Origin: Cyclobacteriaceae bacterium
GTDB lineage: Bacteria > Bacteroidota > Bacteroidia > Cytophagales > Cyclobacteriaceae
Length of the DNA: 64,000 nt
Reading direction: 5' to 3'
Assembly: GCA_019638355.1 (NCBI GenBank)
Contig: JAHBTY010000004.1
Span: 248,001 to 312,000, forward strand
Part shown: positions 35,566-43,630 of the stretch, piece by piece
How positions within the stretch are numbered: the stretch's first letter is position 1
How the letters are laid out: each line of letters starts with the position of its first letter
Translations under genes and position numbers: made by a program
Notes under the pieces: generated by a model
Database searches by the model: none
Told to the model about the DNA's origin: nothing
The model's input: the letters and a program-made list of their open reading frames with translations, nothing else

Positions 35566-36816
35566 TTAATTTGATTGTGAAGGTTTCCCACCCTTCTTTC
35601 CGCGAAAGGGTTTGCGCTTGAAATTCTTCTTGCCGCCACCGCGTTTGCCAGTAGATTCTCTTTTCACTTCCGGAGTGTAGGCCGGGCCTGCACCCAATTC
35701 AGCTGGCAGTGGCATCTTAGGTACTTCCTTGCCAATCAGGCTTTCGATACGAAAGAACTTACGTTGATCCAAGTCATTGATAAAGGTAATAGCCGTGCCG
35801 GTAGTAGCAGCCCTTGCTGTGCGACCAATACGATGAATGTAATCCTCCGGATCGGGCGGCACATCGTAGTTAATCACCAGGTCTATGCCCTCCACATCAA
35901 TCCCACGCGAAAGCACATCAGTACCAATTAACACATTCAGTTGTTTGTTCTTGAACTCGCGTAGGATGTGTTCGCGTTCAATTTGTTCCAGATCACTGTG
36001 TATCGACTTGGATTGAATGCCCAACTTGTGCAGGTTACGATCCAACTTCTTCACATTCTCTTTGGTAGATGCAAAGATGATAACACTGTTGAAGGTCTTA
36101 TCTTTCAGAAGTGAGTCAATTAGCTTTTCCTTCTGCTCATTAAACACCACATAGGCCTGTTGTAAAATTCCTTCGGCAGGTTTAGATATAGCGATATTAA
36201 TCTCTTCCGGCTTATTTAAAATTTTGTTAGCCAATGCCCTGATTTTAGGAGGCATGGTTGCAGAGAATAGCAGGGTTTGTCGCTGTTGGGGTAATTGTTT
36301 GATGATGCGAATAATGTCATCGTAAAAACCCATGTCGAGCATTCGATCAGCCTCATCCAACACGAGGTGTTCCACCTGATCGAACTTAATGGTACCCATC
36401 GCCATTTGTGCAATCAACCGGCCAGGTGTTGCTATGATAATATCCACACCACCTTCCATGGCACGCTTTTGCTGATCCCAAATCGCACCATCGCCACCAC
36501 CATAAATGGGAATGGAGCTAACACCCAGAAAGTAAGAAAACCCTTCAATCTGTTGATCAATCTGCTGCGCTAACTCGCGCGTAGGCGCAATAATTACCGT
36601 ATTCAGTTGGCCGCTTTGTTTGCTTACAATGTTATGCAGAATAGGAAGCACATAAGCAGCTGTTTTACCCGTGCCTGTCTGTGCGCAGGCAATCAGGTCT
36701 TTTTTTTTCAGAATAACCGGAATGGCTTGCTCCTGTATGGGGGTAGCTTTCGAAAAGCCCATGGCATCCAGCCCATCAAGTAAGCGGGCATGAAAACCAA
36801 ATTCGTGAAATTTCAA
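35566..36816 (-). CDS. DEAD-box RNA helicase (RhlE-like)
   Basis: ATP-dependent RNA helicase of about 416 residues. Start is taken as TTG 36816, giving MKFHEFGFHARLLDGLDAMGF, the usual beginning of the family's Q-motif region; an in-frame ATG at 36918 would add 34 residues without helicase character. Motifs in order: GF..ATPIQEQAIP (Q), AQTGTGKT (I), PTRELAQQ (Ia), TPGR (Ib), DEAD (II), FSATMP (III), IIFAST (IV), HRIGRTARA (VI). The C terminus is basic and Gly-rich (KRGGGKKNFKRKPFRGKKGG), a typical RNA-binding tail. It probably acts in rRNA maturation or RNA turnover. Confidence 0.93.
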   Translation of the reverse strand: MKFHEFGFHARLLDGLDAMGFSKATPIQEQAIPVILKKKDLIACAQTGTGKTAAYVLPILHNIVSKQSGQLNTVIIAPTRELAQQIDQQIEGFSYFLGVSSIPIYGGGDGAIWDQQKRAMEGGVDIIIATPGRLIAQMAMGTIKFDQVEHLVLDEADRMLDMGFYDDIIRIIKQLPQQRQTLLFSATMPPKIRALANKILNKPEEINIAISKPAEGILQQAYVVFNEQKEKLIDSLLKDKTFNSVIIFASTKENVKKLDRNLHKLGIQSKSIHSDLEQIEREHILREFKNKQLNVLIGTDVLSRGIDVEGIDLVINYDVPPDPEDYIHRIGRTARAATTGTAITFINDLDQRKFFRIESLIGKEVPKMPLPAELGAGPAYTPEVKRESTGKRGGGKKNFKRKPFRGKKGGKPSQSN

Positions 36817-36948
36817 GTGAATAAGTTTAAAAAATGAAACATCATGCAAGGTACAATAAGTTAGGGAAAGTATGATTTGTTGCAAAAACCAAAGGGGGCG
36901 TTTAAACAGGTTCTTCAAATTATTACCTTGAAAAGTATTTCAAAGTAA

Positions 36949-37347
36949 ATGACTAACTCAAACCATTACATACATCTAATAACCGTTTCGGCTGCCGATA
37001 TTGATGCGATGGGACACGTTAACAATGTGGTTTACCTTCGCTACGTACAGGAAGCAGCCACCGCACATTGGCAGGCTGTGGCCGATGCCGATTTAAGAGC
37101 ATCGGTGTTGTGGGTAGTATTGCGGCATGAGATAGATTACCTAGCTCCTGCTTTTGCAGGAGAAACACTCGCGGCAAAAACCTGGGTGGGCGAAACAAGT
37201 GGTGTTAAATCGGTTCGGTTTGTTGAAATAAAGAATACCACTGGTAAACCGGTAGTTAAAGCCCGAACAGTATGGTGTATGCTAGATGCTGAAACTCAAA
37301 AACCTAAACGGATTGAGCCGGGCATGATGCAACCATTTATGGAATAG
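36949..37347 (+). CDS. Hotdog-fold acyl-CoA thioesterase (4HBT family)
   Basis: A 132-residue single hotdog domain. The motif DIDAMGHVNNVVYLRYVQEA (about 17-36) is the active-site stretch of 4-hydroxybenzoyl-CoA thioesterase/YbgC-type enzymes, with catalytic Asp followed by GHVNN. The C-terminal half contains the long strands of the fold. It would hydrolyse an acyl-CoA or acyl-ACP thioester; the chain is not known. It is divergent from the helicase gene and upstream of the GH43-like gene, with no functional link visible. Confidence 0.9.
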   Translation: MTNSNHYIHLITVSAADIDAMGHVNNVVYLRYVQEAATAHWQAVADADLRASVLWVVLRHEIDYLAPAFAGETLAAKTWVGETSGVKSVRFVEIKNTTGKPVVKARTVWCMLDAETQKPKRIEPGMMQPFME

Positions 37348-37408
37348 CATGCGGCACTTCAACTAAATTGAATTTTATTTAAGTACAGATATTGTTAATT
37401 GCCTAAAC

Positions 37409-38389
37409 ATGAACAAAACTTTCATTCTTATTATTGGTGCTCTTGCCTTTGGTTGTTCACCTAAAGATTCCAAACAAACCGAAAAATCCGGCAACCCGGT
37501 TTTTGAAGGTTGGTATGCCGATCCGGAAGGTATTGTTTTCGACAACACGTATTGGATATATCCTACCTATTCGGCACCGTATGAAGAGCAGGTTTACATG
37601 GATGCATTTTCATCGCCCGATCTGGTAACGTGGACAAAACATGAACGCATCATTGATACTGCAGCCGTCAAGTGGGCCAAACGTGCATTGTGGGCGCCAG
37701 CCATCATCAAAAAAGACAATCAATACTTTCTGTTTTTTGGTGTCAACGATATTCAGAGTTACGATGAGTATGGCGGAATAGGCATTGGTGTAGCCGATAA
37801 ACCGGAAGGGCCTTACCGCGATTACCTGGGGAAACCTTTGGTAAGCCAGTTTTATAATGGTGCACAACCAATCGATCAATTTGTATTTAATGATAATGGA
37901 AATTACTATTTGATTTATGGTGGTTGGCGGCATTGCAATATCGGTCAACTAAGTTCCGATTTCAAAACCTTTCTACCCCAAGCGGATGGTACTCTGTTTC
38001 GTGAAGTAACACCCGAAGGGTATGTGGAAGGCCCATTCATGTTTAAGCGCAATGATAAATACTACTTCATGTGGTCGGAAGGCGGCTGGACCGGCCCCGA
38101 TTACAGTGTGGCCTACGCTATTTCGGATAGTCCATTTGGACCCTTTAAGCGCGAAGCTAAAATTCTGCAACAAGATGCTACGGTGGCAACTGGTGCTGGC
38201 CATCATTCGGTTATTAACCGTCCCGGTACTGATGAGTGGTTTATTGTATATCACCGCAGGCCATTGGATCAAACCGATCGGAATGCCCGTGTAGTTTGCA
38301 TCGATAAGATGGAGTTTGATGCCGAAGGTAAAATTCTTCCGGTTAAGATTACGTTTGAGGGTGTAGCGGCTGCGCTGATTAAGAAGTAG
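37409..38389 (+). CDS. Glycoside hydrolase family 43-like lipoprotein
   Basis: A 326-residue five-bladed beta-propeller hydrolase. Signal peptide with likely lipid Cys16 (ALAFGC). Catalytic triad candidates: general base Asp38 in YADPEG, pKa-modulating Asp156 in QPIDQFVF, and general acid Glu207 in VEGPFMFKR. WAPAIIK (about 95-101) is another family hallmark. GH43 enzymes act on alpha-L-arabinofuranosides or beta-xylosides. No transporter or other carbohydrate enzyme is adjacent, so the glycan is unknown. The gene may be a free-standing accessory enzyme. Confidence 0.92.
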   Translation: MNKTFILIIGALAFGCSPKDSKQTEKSGNPVFEGWYADPEGIVFDNTYWIYPTYSAPYEEQVYMDAFSSPDLVTWTKHERIIDTAAVKWAKRALWAPAIIKKDNQYFLFFGVNDIQSYDEYGGIGIGVADKPEGPYRDYLGKPLVSQFYNGAQPIDQFVFNDNGNYYLIYGGWRHCNIGQLSSDFKTFLPQADGTLFREVTPEGYVEGPFMFKRNDKYYFMWSEGGWTGPDYSVAYAISDSPFGPFKREAKILQQDATVATGAGHHSVINRPGTDEWFIVYHRRPLDQTDRNARVVCIDKMEFDAEGKILPVKITFEGVAAALIKK

Positions 38390-38408
38390 CAGATTTTCTA
38401 TACTTGGA

Positions 38409-38703
38409 TCAATATACTTTTGGTTCTTGCTTAACGTGCCGGATGCGCAATATTCTGATTTGAGAACTTATGATTCTATAAGCAATACTAAAAGACAACT
38501 TCAAAAGCTCGAAAATTGCCAGTATTGGCTCGTCTGAATCTATCTGGTGGATACTTTTCAGGGTTATCCGGGATACTATTTACAGCTCTTATAATTTCTT
38601 GTTCTATGCGCTCAGCCTGCAGTACAGAATCAGCGCTGATCCATTTGAGTGCCCGAATTAAAAAGCTGACAGGTTGCTTATTCCAGACTACTGTTCTCGC
38701 CAT
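38409..38703 (-). pseudogene. RelE/ParE-family toxin, frameshifted
   Basis: The frame from ATG 38703 gives 71 residues ending FRAFEVVF and a TAG at 38490-38488. Shifting by one base at the T4 run (minus strand, 38493-38490) restores the rest of a RelE/ParE fold: SIAYRIISSQIRILRIRHVKQ to a TGA at 38411-38409, making about 97 residues, the normal length. The R-x-L-R-I-R-H-V-K end holds the basic residues typical of these toxins. So the gene has a one-base insertion and the toxin is either inactive or made by slippage. It overlaps the antitoxin gene by 16 bp. A sequencing error in the homopolymer is possible. Confidence 0.85.
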
Positions 38704-38927
38704 GAGCGAATTTCTTTGAGTGCCTCCTCTTGAGTTAAAAATTCACCCCGCTCAATTTCAGCATCAGCTTCATCCAACTCCTGGCTGTATTGCTCCAGGC
38801 TTATACTTCCTTCATTCTTTAAGCCGTAATGAAGCATTGACTTCAGGACTCTCAAAAGAGAAATATCATTCAGTTGTTCAATTTCTCGAATCAATGAAGC
38901 TTTTTCTGCATTGATATCCATTTTCAC
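38688..38927 (-). CDS. Antitoxin of a RelE/ParE-type module
   Basis: A 79-residue acidic protein (ATG 38927; another Met two codons later). It is helical with INAEKASLIREIEQLNDISLLRVLKSML at the N terminus and SLEQYSQELDEADAEIERGEFLTQEEALKEI at the C terminus, the pattern of small Bacteroidota addiction antitoxins that occlude RelE/ParE toxins. It overlaps the start of the toxin gene by 16 bp. The frame is intact although the toxin frame is broken, so the antitoxin may persist as a lone regulator. Confidence 0.82.
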   Translation of the reverse strand: MKMDINAEKASLIREIEQLNDISLLRVLKSMLHYGLKNEGSISLEQYSQELDEADAEIERGEFLTQEEALKEIRSWREQ

Positions 38928-39018
38928 TGATTTATTGAATAATTAAAGTTACAAAAAGTGAGGCTTTATCAAAACTGAGATATCCAACCAAAATGAATCC
39001 TAACTTTTTATTACCAAC

Positions 39019-39047
39019 AAAAAACCCCGCTTGTGGGCGGGGTTTTT
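39019..39047 (-). terminator. Rho-independent terminator of the cold-shock gene
   Basis: On the minus strand a GC-rich stem AAACCCCGC/GCGGGGTTT (9 bp, arms at 39037-39045 and 39022-39030, loop of 6) is followed by a run of T. It lies 20 bp after the cold-shock stop codon. Confidence 0.9.
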
Positions 39048-39066
39048 CACTTCGAAAAATTAGTTA

Positions 39067-39261
39067 TTAGTTAGTAACGCGAACGTTAACTGCATTCAAA
39101 CCTTTTTTTCCTTCCTTCAGTTCAAAAGTAATCGTGTCGTTTTCACGAATCTGATCCACTAATCCTGACACGTGTACAAAGTACTCTTGTCCTGTTGCTG
39201 TTTCTTTTACAAAACCGAATCCTTTGGTTTCGTTAAAGAATTTTACTGTTCCTTCTTTCAT
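39067..39261 (-). CDS. Cold-shock domain protein
   Basis: A 64-residue OB-fold protein. RNP-1 is KGFGFV (about 13-18) and RNP-2 is YFVHVS (about 27-32), the RNA-binding strands. It acts as an RNA chaperone, and related small CSPs melt mRNA structure at low temperature. It has its own -7 element at 39290-39297 and a strong terminator, so it is a single-gene unit with a short leader of about 25 nt; the long leader typical of enterobacterial cspA is absent. Confidence 0.95.
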   Translation of the reverse strand: MKEGTVKFFNETKGFGFVKETATGQEYFVHVSGLVDQIRENDTITFELKEGKKGLNAVNVRVTN

Positions 39262-39289
39262 TAAAATGATTTGTTAAAAATTGATGGTA

Positions 39290-39297
39290 CAAACATA
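39290..39297 (-). promoter_or_regulatory. -7 promoter element of the cold-shock gene
   Basis: TATGTTTG (minus strand, 39297-39290) is an exact TAnnTTTG match, 28 nt before the start codon. No clear -33 TTTG is seen. Confidence 0.5.
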
Positions 39298-39324
39298 CGG
39301 ATAATATCCGGAATAACCGTAAGC

Positions 39325-40095
39325 TTACGCTGCCCGCTTCATCCGCTCCAGCGTAACCTCTTTTTGCTTCGCCAAACGAATTATTCGTAATTTATCTAAT
39401 ACCCGAATAACCAGATAGGTGGGATCGATTTCGTGCCAACGAATTCCACCAAAATTGGCTCTTGAACCAAACTTATGATGGTTGTTGTGGTAGCTTTCGC
39501 CCATCATCAACACATCAACCGGAAGGAAATTCTTGGACGTATCGCGTACCTCGAAGTTGGTATAACCGTATTTGTGTGCAAACCAATTAATGATAGCACC
39601 GTGAATCGGGCTCATTAAAAATTGTAATGGCAACAATAACCACAGCCACCAGGCGGTCGCAAACTTTACATAAAATGCGATGTACAAAGCACCCCAGAAA
39701 ATTCGTGATGGCCACGAGCGTGCAATCTTATCAAACGCATCCCAACGCGGTACGCCTTCTGTAAAGCGCTTATCGGGCACTACACGTCCGCTGGCAATAT
39801 CCGAGTAAATAGTTTTGGTTTTCCACATCATGTTCCAGATGGTTTCATCGTACAAGGGTGAATGTGGATCATCTTCCGTATCGGCAAAGGCATGGTGCAT
39901 GCGGTGCATGGTTCCGTAACCAAACGGGCTTAGGTAGTTGGAGCCTTGAAAAATCCAGGTAAGTACGAAGAACACGCGTTCGGTAAACTTATTCATGGTA
40001 AATGCTTTGTGCGAAGCATACCGGTGCAGAAAAAATGTTTGGAAAAACAGGGAAAGATACCAGTGGGCAACAAAAAAAATCAAAATCTCTTTCAT
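39325..40095 (-). CDS. Acyl-CoA (delta-9 type) fatty acid desaturase
   Basis: A 256-residue membrane di-iron desaturase. The three histidine boxes are complete: HRYASH (His24-His29), HRMHH (His64-His68) and HNNHH (His203-His207). Hydrophobic helices precede and separate them. It introduces a double bond into membrane acyl chains using oxygen. The length is short for the family, lacking any fused cytochrome b5. It lies upstream of the cold-shock gene on the same strand, separated by 63 bp that includes the cold-shock promoter. The link with cold adaptation is inference from function only. Confidence 0.93.
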   Translation of the reverse strand: MKEILIFFVAHWYLSLFFQTFFLHRYASHKAFTMNKFTERVFFVLTWIFQGSNYLSPFGYGTMHRMHHAFADTEDDPHSPLYDETIWNMMWKTKTIYSDIASGRVVPDKRFTEGVPRWDAFDKIARSWPSRIFWGALYIAFYVKFATAWWLWLLLPLQFLMSPIHGAIINWFAHKYGYTNFEVRDTSKNFLPVDVLMMGESYHNNHHKFGSRANFGGIRWHEIDPTYLVIRVLDKLRIIRLAKQKEVTLERMKRAA

Positions 40096-40195
40096 CGAAA
40101 TAAGTTCGGTTAATAAATAATGTTACAGGCAGGAGGTTATAACCTGCCGAATTGTAAGACCAATCCGAACGTACTTTGTGACAGAATTCTGGAAA

Positions 40196-40816
40196 TTATT
40201 TTTTGCCTGCCAATGCCTGCGTAACATCAGCTTTCAGTTGCTGGATAAACTCCTGAGCATCTTGCAGATGGCAGGCTTTTTTAAAACTTTCAAAAAGATG
40301 CGAGGTATCTGGAAGTCCACTATGAATTTTGCTTTTTTCAGCAGTTAATTTTTTATTGGCCCGACTGAACAACTGCCGGCAGTGGTCGGCCTTTTTGTTT
40401 AATACTTCCTGAATTTCGTGGTAATCAAAATCAAAGACTTCGCGTAGCAAATAAGCAGCACGCTCCAGCGGTTCTAATTTGTGTTGAATAACTTTAAAAG
40501 CTGCCGAAAGTTCTTTTTCTACATCTATGTGAGACAGGTCTATTTCTTTGAACTTCCCCATCCAATCTTTTACACTAACCTGTTCCCAATCAATGAAGCG
40601 GGTTTTCTTTAGTGTGGCTAAGTGATTGAGGCAGTTGTTTGTAACGGCCCGCATCAAGTAAGCCTTTGTATTTTCAATTTTGGTCTGATCGATGGTAAGC
40701 CAACGGGTAAACGTTTCCTGTACCATATCTTCTGCATCGGCCTTACAACGTAAAATGTTGTAAGCAATCTGGTGCAGCAGCGGTTGATAAAGTGTTATGG
40801 TTTGCGCGTGATTCAC
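40196..40816 (-). CDS. Sigma-70 family (ECF-type) RNA polymerase sigma factor
   Basis: A 206-residue sigma factor starting at GTG 40816 (NHAQTITLYQPLLHQIAYNIL). Region 2 includes CKADAEDMVQETFTRWL (about 24-40) with the conserved D-x-x-Q-E-x-F; region 4 includes LEPLERAAYLLREVFDFDYHEIQEVLNKK (about 112-140). About 50 further residues after region 4 are beyond the standard ECF length. The longer open frame up to 41026 overlaps the ABC-F gene and has no sigma character, and an exact -7 element at 40834-40841 supports the GTG. No anti-sigma gene is adjacent. Extended C termini are known in ECF types that carry a regulatory tail. Confidence 0.88.
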   Translation of the reverse strand: MNHAQTITLYQPLLHQIAYNILRCKADAEDMVQETFTRWLTIDQTKIENTKAYLMRAVTNNCLNHLATLKKTRFIDWEQVSVKDWMGKFKEIDLSHIDVEKELSAAFKVIQHKLEPLERAAYLLREVFDFDYHEIQEVLNKKADHCRQLFSRANKKLTAEKSKIHSGLPDTSHLFESFKKACHLQDAQEFIQQLKADVTQALAGKK

Positions 40817-40833
40817 AGGTAGAATTATTAACG

Positions 40834-40841
40834 CAAAGGTA
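40834..40841 (-). promoter_or_regulatory. -7 promoter element of the sigma factor gene
   Basis: TACCTTTG (minus strand, 40841-40834) exactly matches TAnnTTTG, 17 nt before GTG 40816. It lies in the gap after the ABC-F stop and supports the shorter sigma-factor start. Confidence 0.55.
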
Positions 40842-40910
40842 GTGCAAATAACGCAGTTCGGTAAAATTTTGGTTGAATGGTTAAATAACACTTGTTCGTT
40901 TGGCCTCAGG

Positions 40911-42779
40911 CTAATTCTCGAATTCAGAAAGCTCCAGCCAACGCATGGTTTTAGTATCCAGATCATCCGCAACGTGTTTAATCTGGCTTGCCAGTTCTTG
41001 CAGTTTGTGATGATCATTGATGCCACTGTTTAGTTGATTGGTTAGTTCTGTCTTTTGCTGCTCCAGGTTTTGAATTTCAGCTTGCAAACGCTCAAATTCT
41101 TGCTTTTCTTTAAAATTAAGGCGCTTTTTAAGCTCTTCATTTTTTGTCTCTACAATTACCGGAGTAACTTCTTCCTCTGAAGTTTGGCCATCAGCCCACA
41201 AGCGGTAATCGGAATAATTACCATTGAACAATCGGATTTTGCCATCGCCTTCAAACACAAAAAGCTGTTCTACCAGGTGATCCATAAAGTAACGATCGTG
41301 CGAAACCAACACGAGGCAACCGTTGAACTTTTCCAGAAATTCTTCCAACACATTTAAGGTGTCGATATCAAAATCGTTGGTGGGTTCATCCAACACCAAA
41401 AAGTTTGGATTGCGTACCAACACTTTTAATAGTTGTAATCGTTTTTTTTCGCCACCACTAAGTTTGTCAATAAAGTTGTACTGCTTTTCAGGCGCGAATA
41501 AAAATGTATCTAAAAATTTCGATGCCGATACCTGCGATCCATCCGCTAACGTTATAAACTCGGCAATCTCTTTTACTTCTTCAATAACTCGATGTGCGGG
41601 ATTCAGGTCTTCCACTTCTTGTGTAAAGTATCCGATCTTGGTTGTTACACCCGGAATAATTTCACCGCTATCGGGTTTGGTTTTTCCGGTAAGTAAATCC
41701 AAAAAGGTTGACTTACCCACACCGTTCTTGCCCACAATTCCAATCCGATCTTTCTTTTTAAATACATACGAAAAATTGTCCACCATCACAGCCTCACCAA
41801 AGCGTTTGTTCACTTTGTGTAGTTCTAATACTTTACCGCCCTGGCGTGCCTCTTGCACATCTAATTCCAGCTTGTCTTTCTTCAGATTAACGGATGCTTT
41901 TTCCTGCAACTCATAAAATGCATCAATGCGATATTTGGCTTTCGTTCCCCTTGCCCGCGGTTGCTTGCGCATCCACTCCAATTCCTTTTTCATAAGATTG
42001 CGGGCCTTGGCAACTTCAGTTTTTAACATCTCTTCCCGTTCCGACTTCTTCTCTAAAAAATAGGCATAGTTGCCTTTATACCGATAAAGTTTACCTCGGT
42101 CAAGTTCCAGAATCTGGTTGGCCACATTGTCTAAGAAGTAGCGATCGTGGGTAACCATTAGCAAGGTTATGTTCTGTCCGCTCAGGTAAGTTTCCAGCCA
42201 TTCAATAGCCTCCAGGTCCAAATGGTTGGTAGGCTCATCCATGATGATCAGGTCCGGTTCGGCCAGTAACAGTTGAGCGAGAAAAATTCGCTTTCGCTGA
42301 CCTCCGGAAAGTTCACCGAAAGGTTGATCGAGATTAACAATTCCAAGTTTACCGGTTATGGTCTGAACCTTCGCATCGTAGTCCCACGCATTCAATGCTT
42401 CCATTTGCTCTAAGGCATGTTGCATGCGCTCAGGCGAAACCTGCGGGTCGTGTAAACACGATTCATATTCGTTTACCGCGGCCGCCACCAGATTGTTTTT
42501 GTCGAAGATGATTTCCTTTACGGTAAGCCGATCATCGGCTACTGGTTGTTGTGTTAAAAATCCGGACTTAATTCCTTCCCGAAAGGAAATAACACCGGCA
42601 TCGGCAGCAAGTTGTCCGGTAAGAATTTTCAACAGGGTTGATTTACCGGTACCGTTCTCGCCTACCAATGCAAGCTTCTCACCTTGTGCCATACCCAAGG
42701 TAAGATCTTTAAACAACCAGCGATCATTAAACGACTTGGCAATTCCTTCTGCAGAGAGATAATTCACGAAACGTATCAA
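40911..42779 (-). CDS. ABC-F family ATPase, Uup-like
   Basis: A 622-residue soluble protein with two ABC domains. Walker A sites GENGTGKS and GKNGVGKS, signatures LSGGQ and LSGGE, Walker B MDEPTNHLDL and LDEPTNDFD. An inter-domain linker (LYRYKGNYAYFLEKKSEREEML) and a C-terminal coiled coil (about 555-615, LNFKEKQEFERLQAEIQNLEQQKTEL) identify the Uup subgroup, which binds branched DNA or ribosomes and affects transposon excision in E. coli. The second Walker B has Asn-Asp-Phe-Asp, which is common in this group. An exact -7 element lies 11 nt before the ATG. Confidence 0.93.
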   Translation of the reverse strand: MIRFVNYLSAEGIAKSFNDRWLFKDLTLGMAQGEKLALVGENGTGKSTLLKILTGQLAADAGVISFREGIKSGFLTQQPVADDRLTVKEIIFDKNNLVAAAVNEYESCLHDPQVSPERMQHALEQMEALNAWDYDAKVQTITGKLGIVNLDQPFGELSGGQRKRIFLAQLLLAEPDLIIMDEPTNHLDLEAIEWLETYLSGQNITLLMVTHDRYFLDNVANQILELDRGKLYRYKGNYAYFLEKKSEREEMLKTEVAKARNLMKKELEWMRKQPRARGTKAKYRIDAFYELQEKASVNLKKDKLELDVQEARQGGKVLELHKVNKRFGEAVMVDNFSYVFKKKDRIGIVGKNGVGKSTFLDLLTGKTKPDSGEIIPGVTTKIGYFTQEVEDLNPAHRVIEEVKEIAEFITLADGSQVSASKFLDTFLFAPEKQYNFIDKLSGGEKKRLQLLKVLVRNPNFLVLDEPTNDFDIDTLNVLEEFLEKFNGCLVLVSHDRYFMDHLVEQLFVFEGDGKIRLFNGNYSDYRLWADGQTSEEEVTPVIVETKNEELKKRLNFKEKQEFERLQAEIQNLEQQKTELTNQLNSGINDHHKLQELASQIKHVADDLDTKTMRWLELSEFEN

Positions 42780-42789
42780 ATTAAGATCG

Positions 42790-42797
42790 CAAAATTA
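42790..42797 (-). promoter_or_regulatory. -7 promoter element of the Uup-like gene
   Basis: TAATTTTG (minus strand, 42797-42790) matches TAnnTTTG exactly and ends 10 nt before the ATG at 42779, giving a leader of only a few nucleotides. Confidence 0.5.
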
Positions 42798-42871
42798 ACA
42801 TAACCCAGTTAGCCCCGAAGCGTGTTAAAGCAAGGGTTGAAAATAAATTATAAGGCGCAGTGCAGACTCAA

Positions 42872-42961
42872 TCAGGCGGTGCGTTGCTTCATATAAAAGC
42901 AGAAAAAGCACAAACCCAGTTGAAAAAATGCGGTTGCTGCGATGGTAAAAATGAGCATCAT
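42872..42961 (-). CDS. Candidate 29-residue membrane micropeptide
   Basis: An open frame from ATG-ATG at 42961 to TGA at 42872. It encodes 29 residues: Met-Met, then about 20 strongly hydrophobic residues (LIFTIAATAFFQLGLCFFCF) and a basic end (YMKQRTA). This is the layout of a single-pass membrane micropeptide, positive-inside at the C terminus. It lies in the 294-bp gap between the Uup-like gene and the divergent HEAT-like gene, on the same strand as and 92 bp upstream of the Uup-like ATG. It could be a genuine micropeptide or a leader peptide; chance cannot be excluded. Confidence 0.4.
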   Translation of the reverse strand: MMLIFTIAATAFFQLGLCFFCFYMKQRTA

Positions 42962-43073
42962 AACTCCATCAATTTATATTAAACATAAAGTTAAGATAGA
43001 TTATTTAAAAATCCACATTATCAATAAGTTATATTTAAAAATTTAAGTATTATTAGAGCTTAATCTGCTGAAA

Positions 43074-43580
43074 ATGAAATTGGTAGAATTACTGGAACAA
43101 CCTCAAACAAAAGCACAGCGCGACAGAATTATTAGTCAAATAACCAGCCAACAGAAGTTTGATGAACTAATGTTGGTATTTGCTGCCGGGCCGTATCGGG
43201 TTACCCAACGTGCAGCATGGCCGCTTAGTTATTGCGTGCAGCGCCAACCCGCATTTTTAAATAAACACTTTGCAACAATCGCAAAAATGTTGGAAGCCAC
43301 AGTACTTGCCGATGCTATAAAACGAAACCTATTACGGGCACTTCAGTTTGTTCAGATACCAATCCGATATCAGGGGCGAATTGCAAATTGTTGCTTTGCA
43401 TTCTTAACCAGTAATGAACCAACTGCTATTAAAGTTTTTGCCATGACCGTGCTGGCCAATCTTGCCAACACAAATCGCGAATTGAAGAACGAAATCGTTC
43501 TCATCTTAGAAAGTCAGTTGCCGTTTGGTTCGCCTGGTTTTGTTTCGCGCGCCAGAAAAGTGCTGAAACAACTTCGATAA
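43074..43580 (+). CDS. HEAT-like helical-repeat hypothetical protein
   Basis: A 168-residue all-helical protein without signal peptide. Helix pairs such as FDELMLVFAAGPYRVTQRAAWPLSYCVQ, FLNKHFATIAKMLEAT and PTAIKVFAMTVLANLANTNRELKNEIVLILE resemble HEAT/Armadillo repeats, with W-P/A-A positions like those in DNA alkylation repair-type proteins, but the catalytic residues of that family are not evident. I do not assign a function. It lies 50 bp upstream of the secreted hypothetical gene. Confidence 0.75.
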   Translation: MKLVELLEQPQTKAQRDRIISQITSQQKFDELMLVFAAGPYRVTQRAAWPLSYCVQRQPAFLNKHFATIAKMLEATVLADAIKRNLLRALQFVQIPIRYQGRIANCCFAFLTSNEPTAIKVFAMTVLANLANTNRELKNEIVLILESQLPFGSPGFVSRARKVLKQLR

Positions 43581-43630
43581 ATGTTGGCGGAATTCTTGCT
43601 ATCTTCGACTGGGTTTGTAAACCATACTCC

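Noticed and set aside
40817-41026. N-terminal extension of the sigma factor up to an ATG at 41026
   Set aside because: It overlaps the end of the ABC-F gene, lacks sigma character, and an exact -7 element at 40834-40841 lies inside it.
41323-41916. 197-residue open frame on the plus strand
   Set aside because: It is antisense to the Uup-like ABC-F gene, which has complete motifs over this span.
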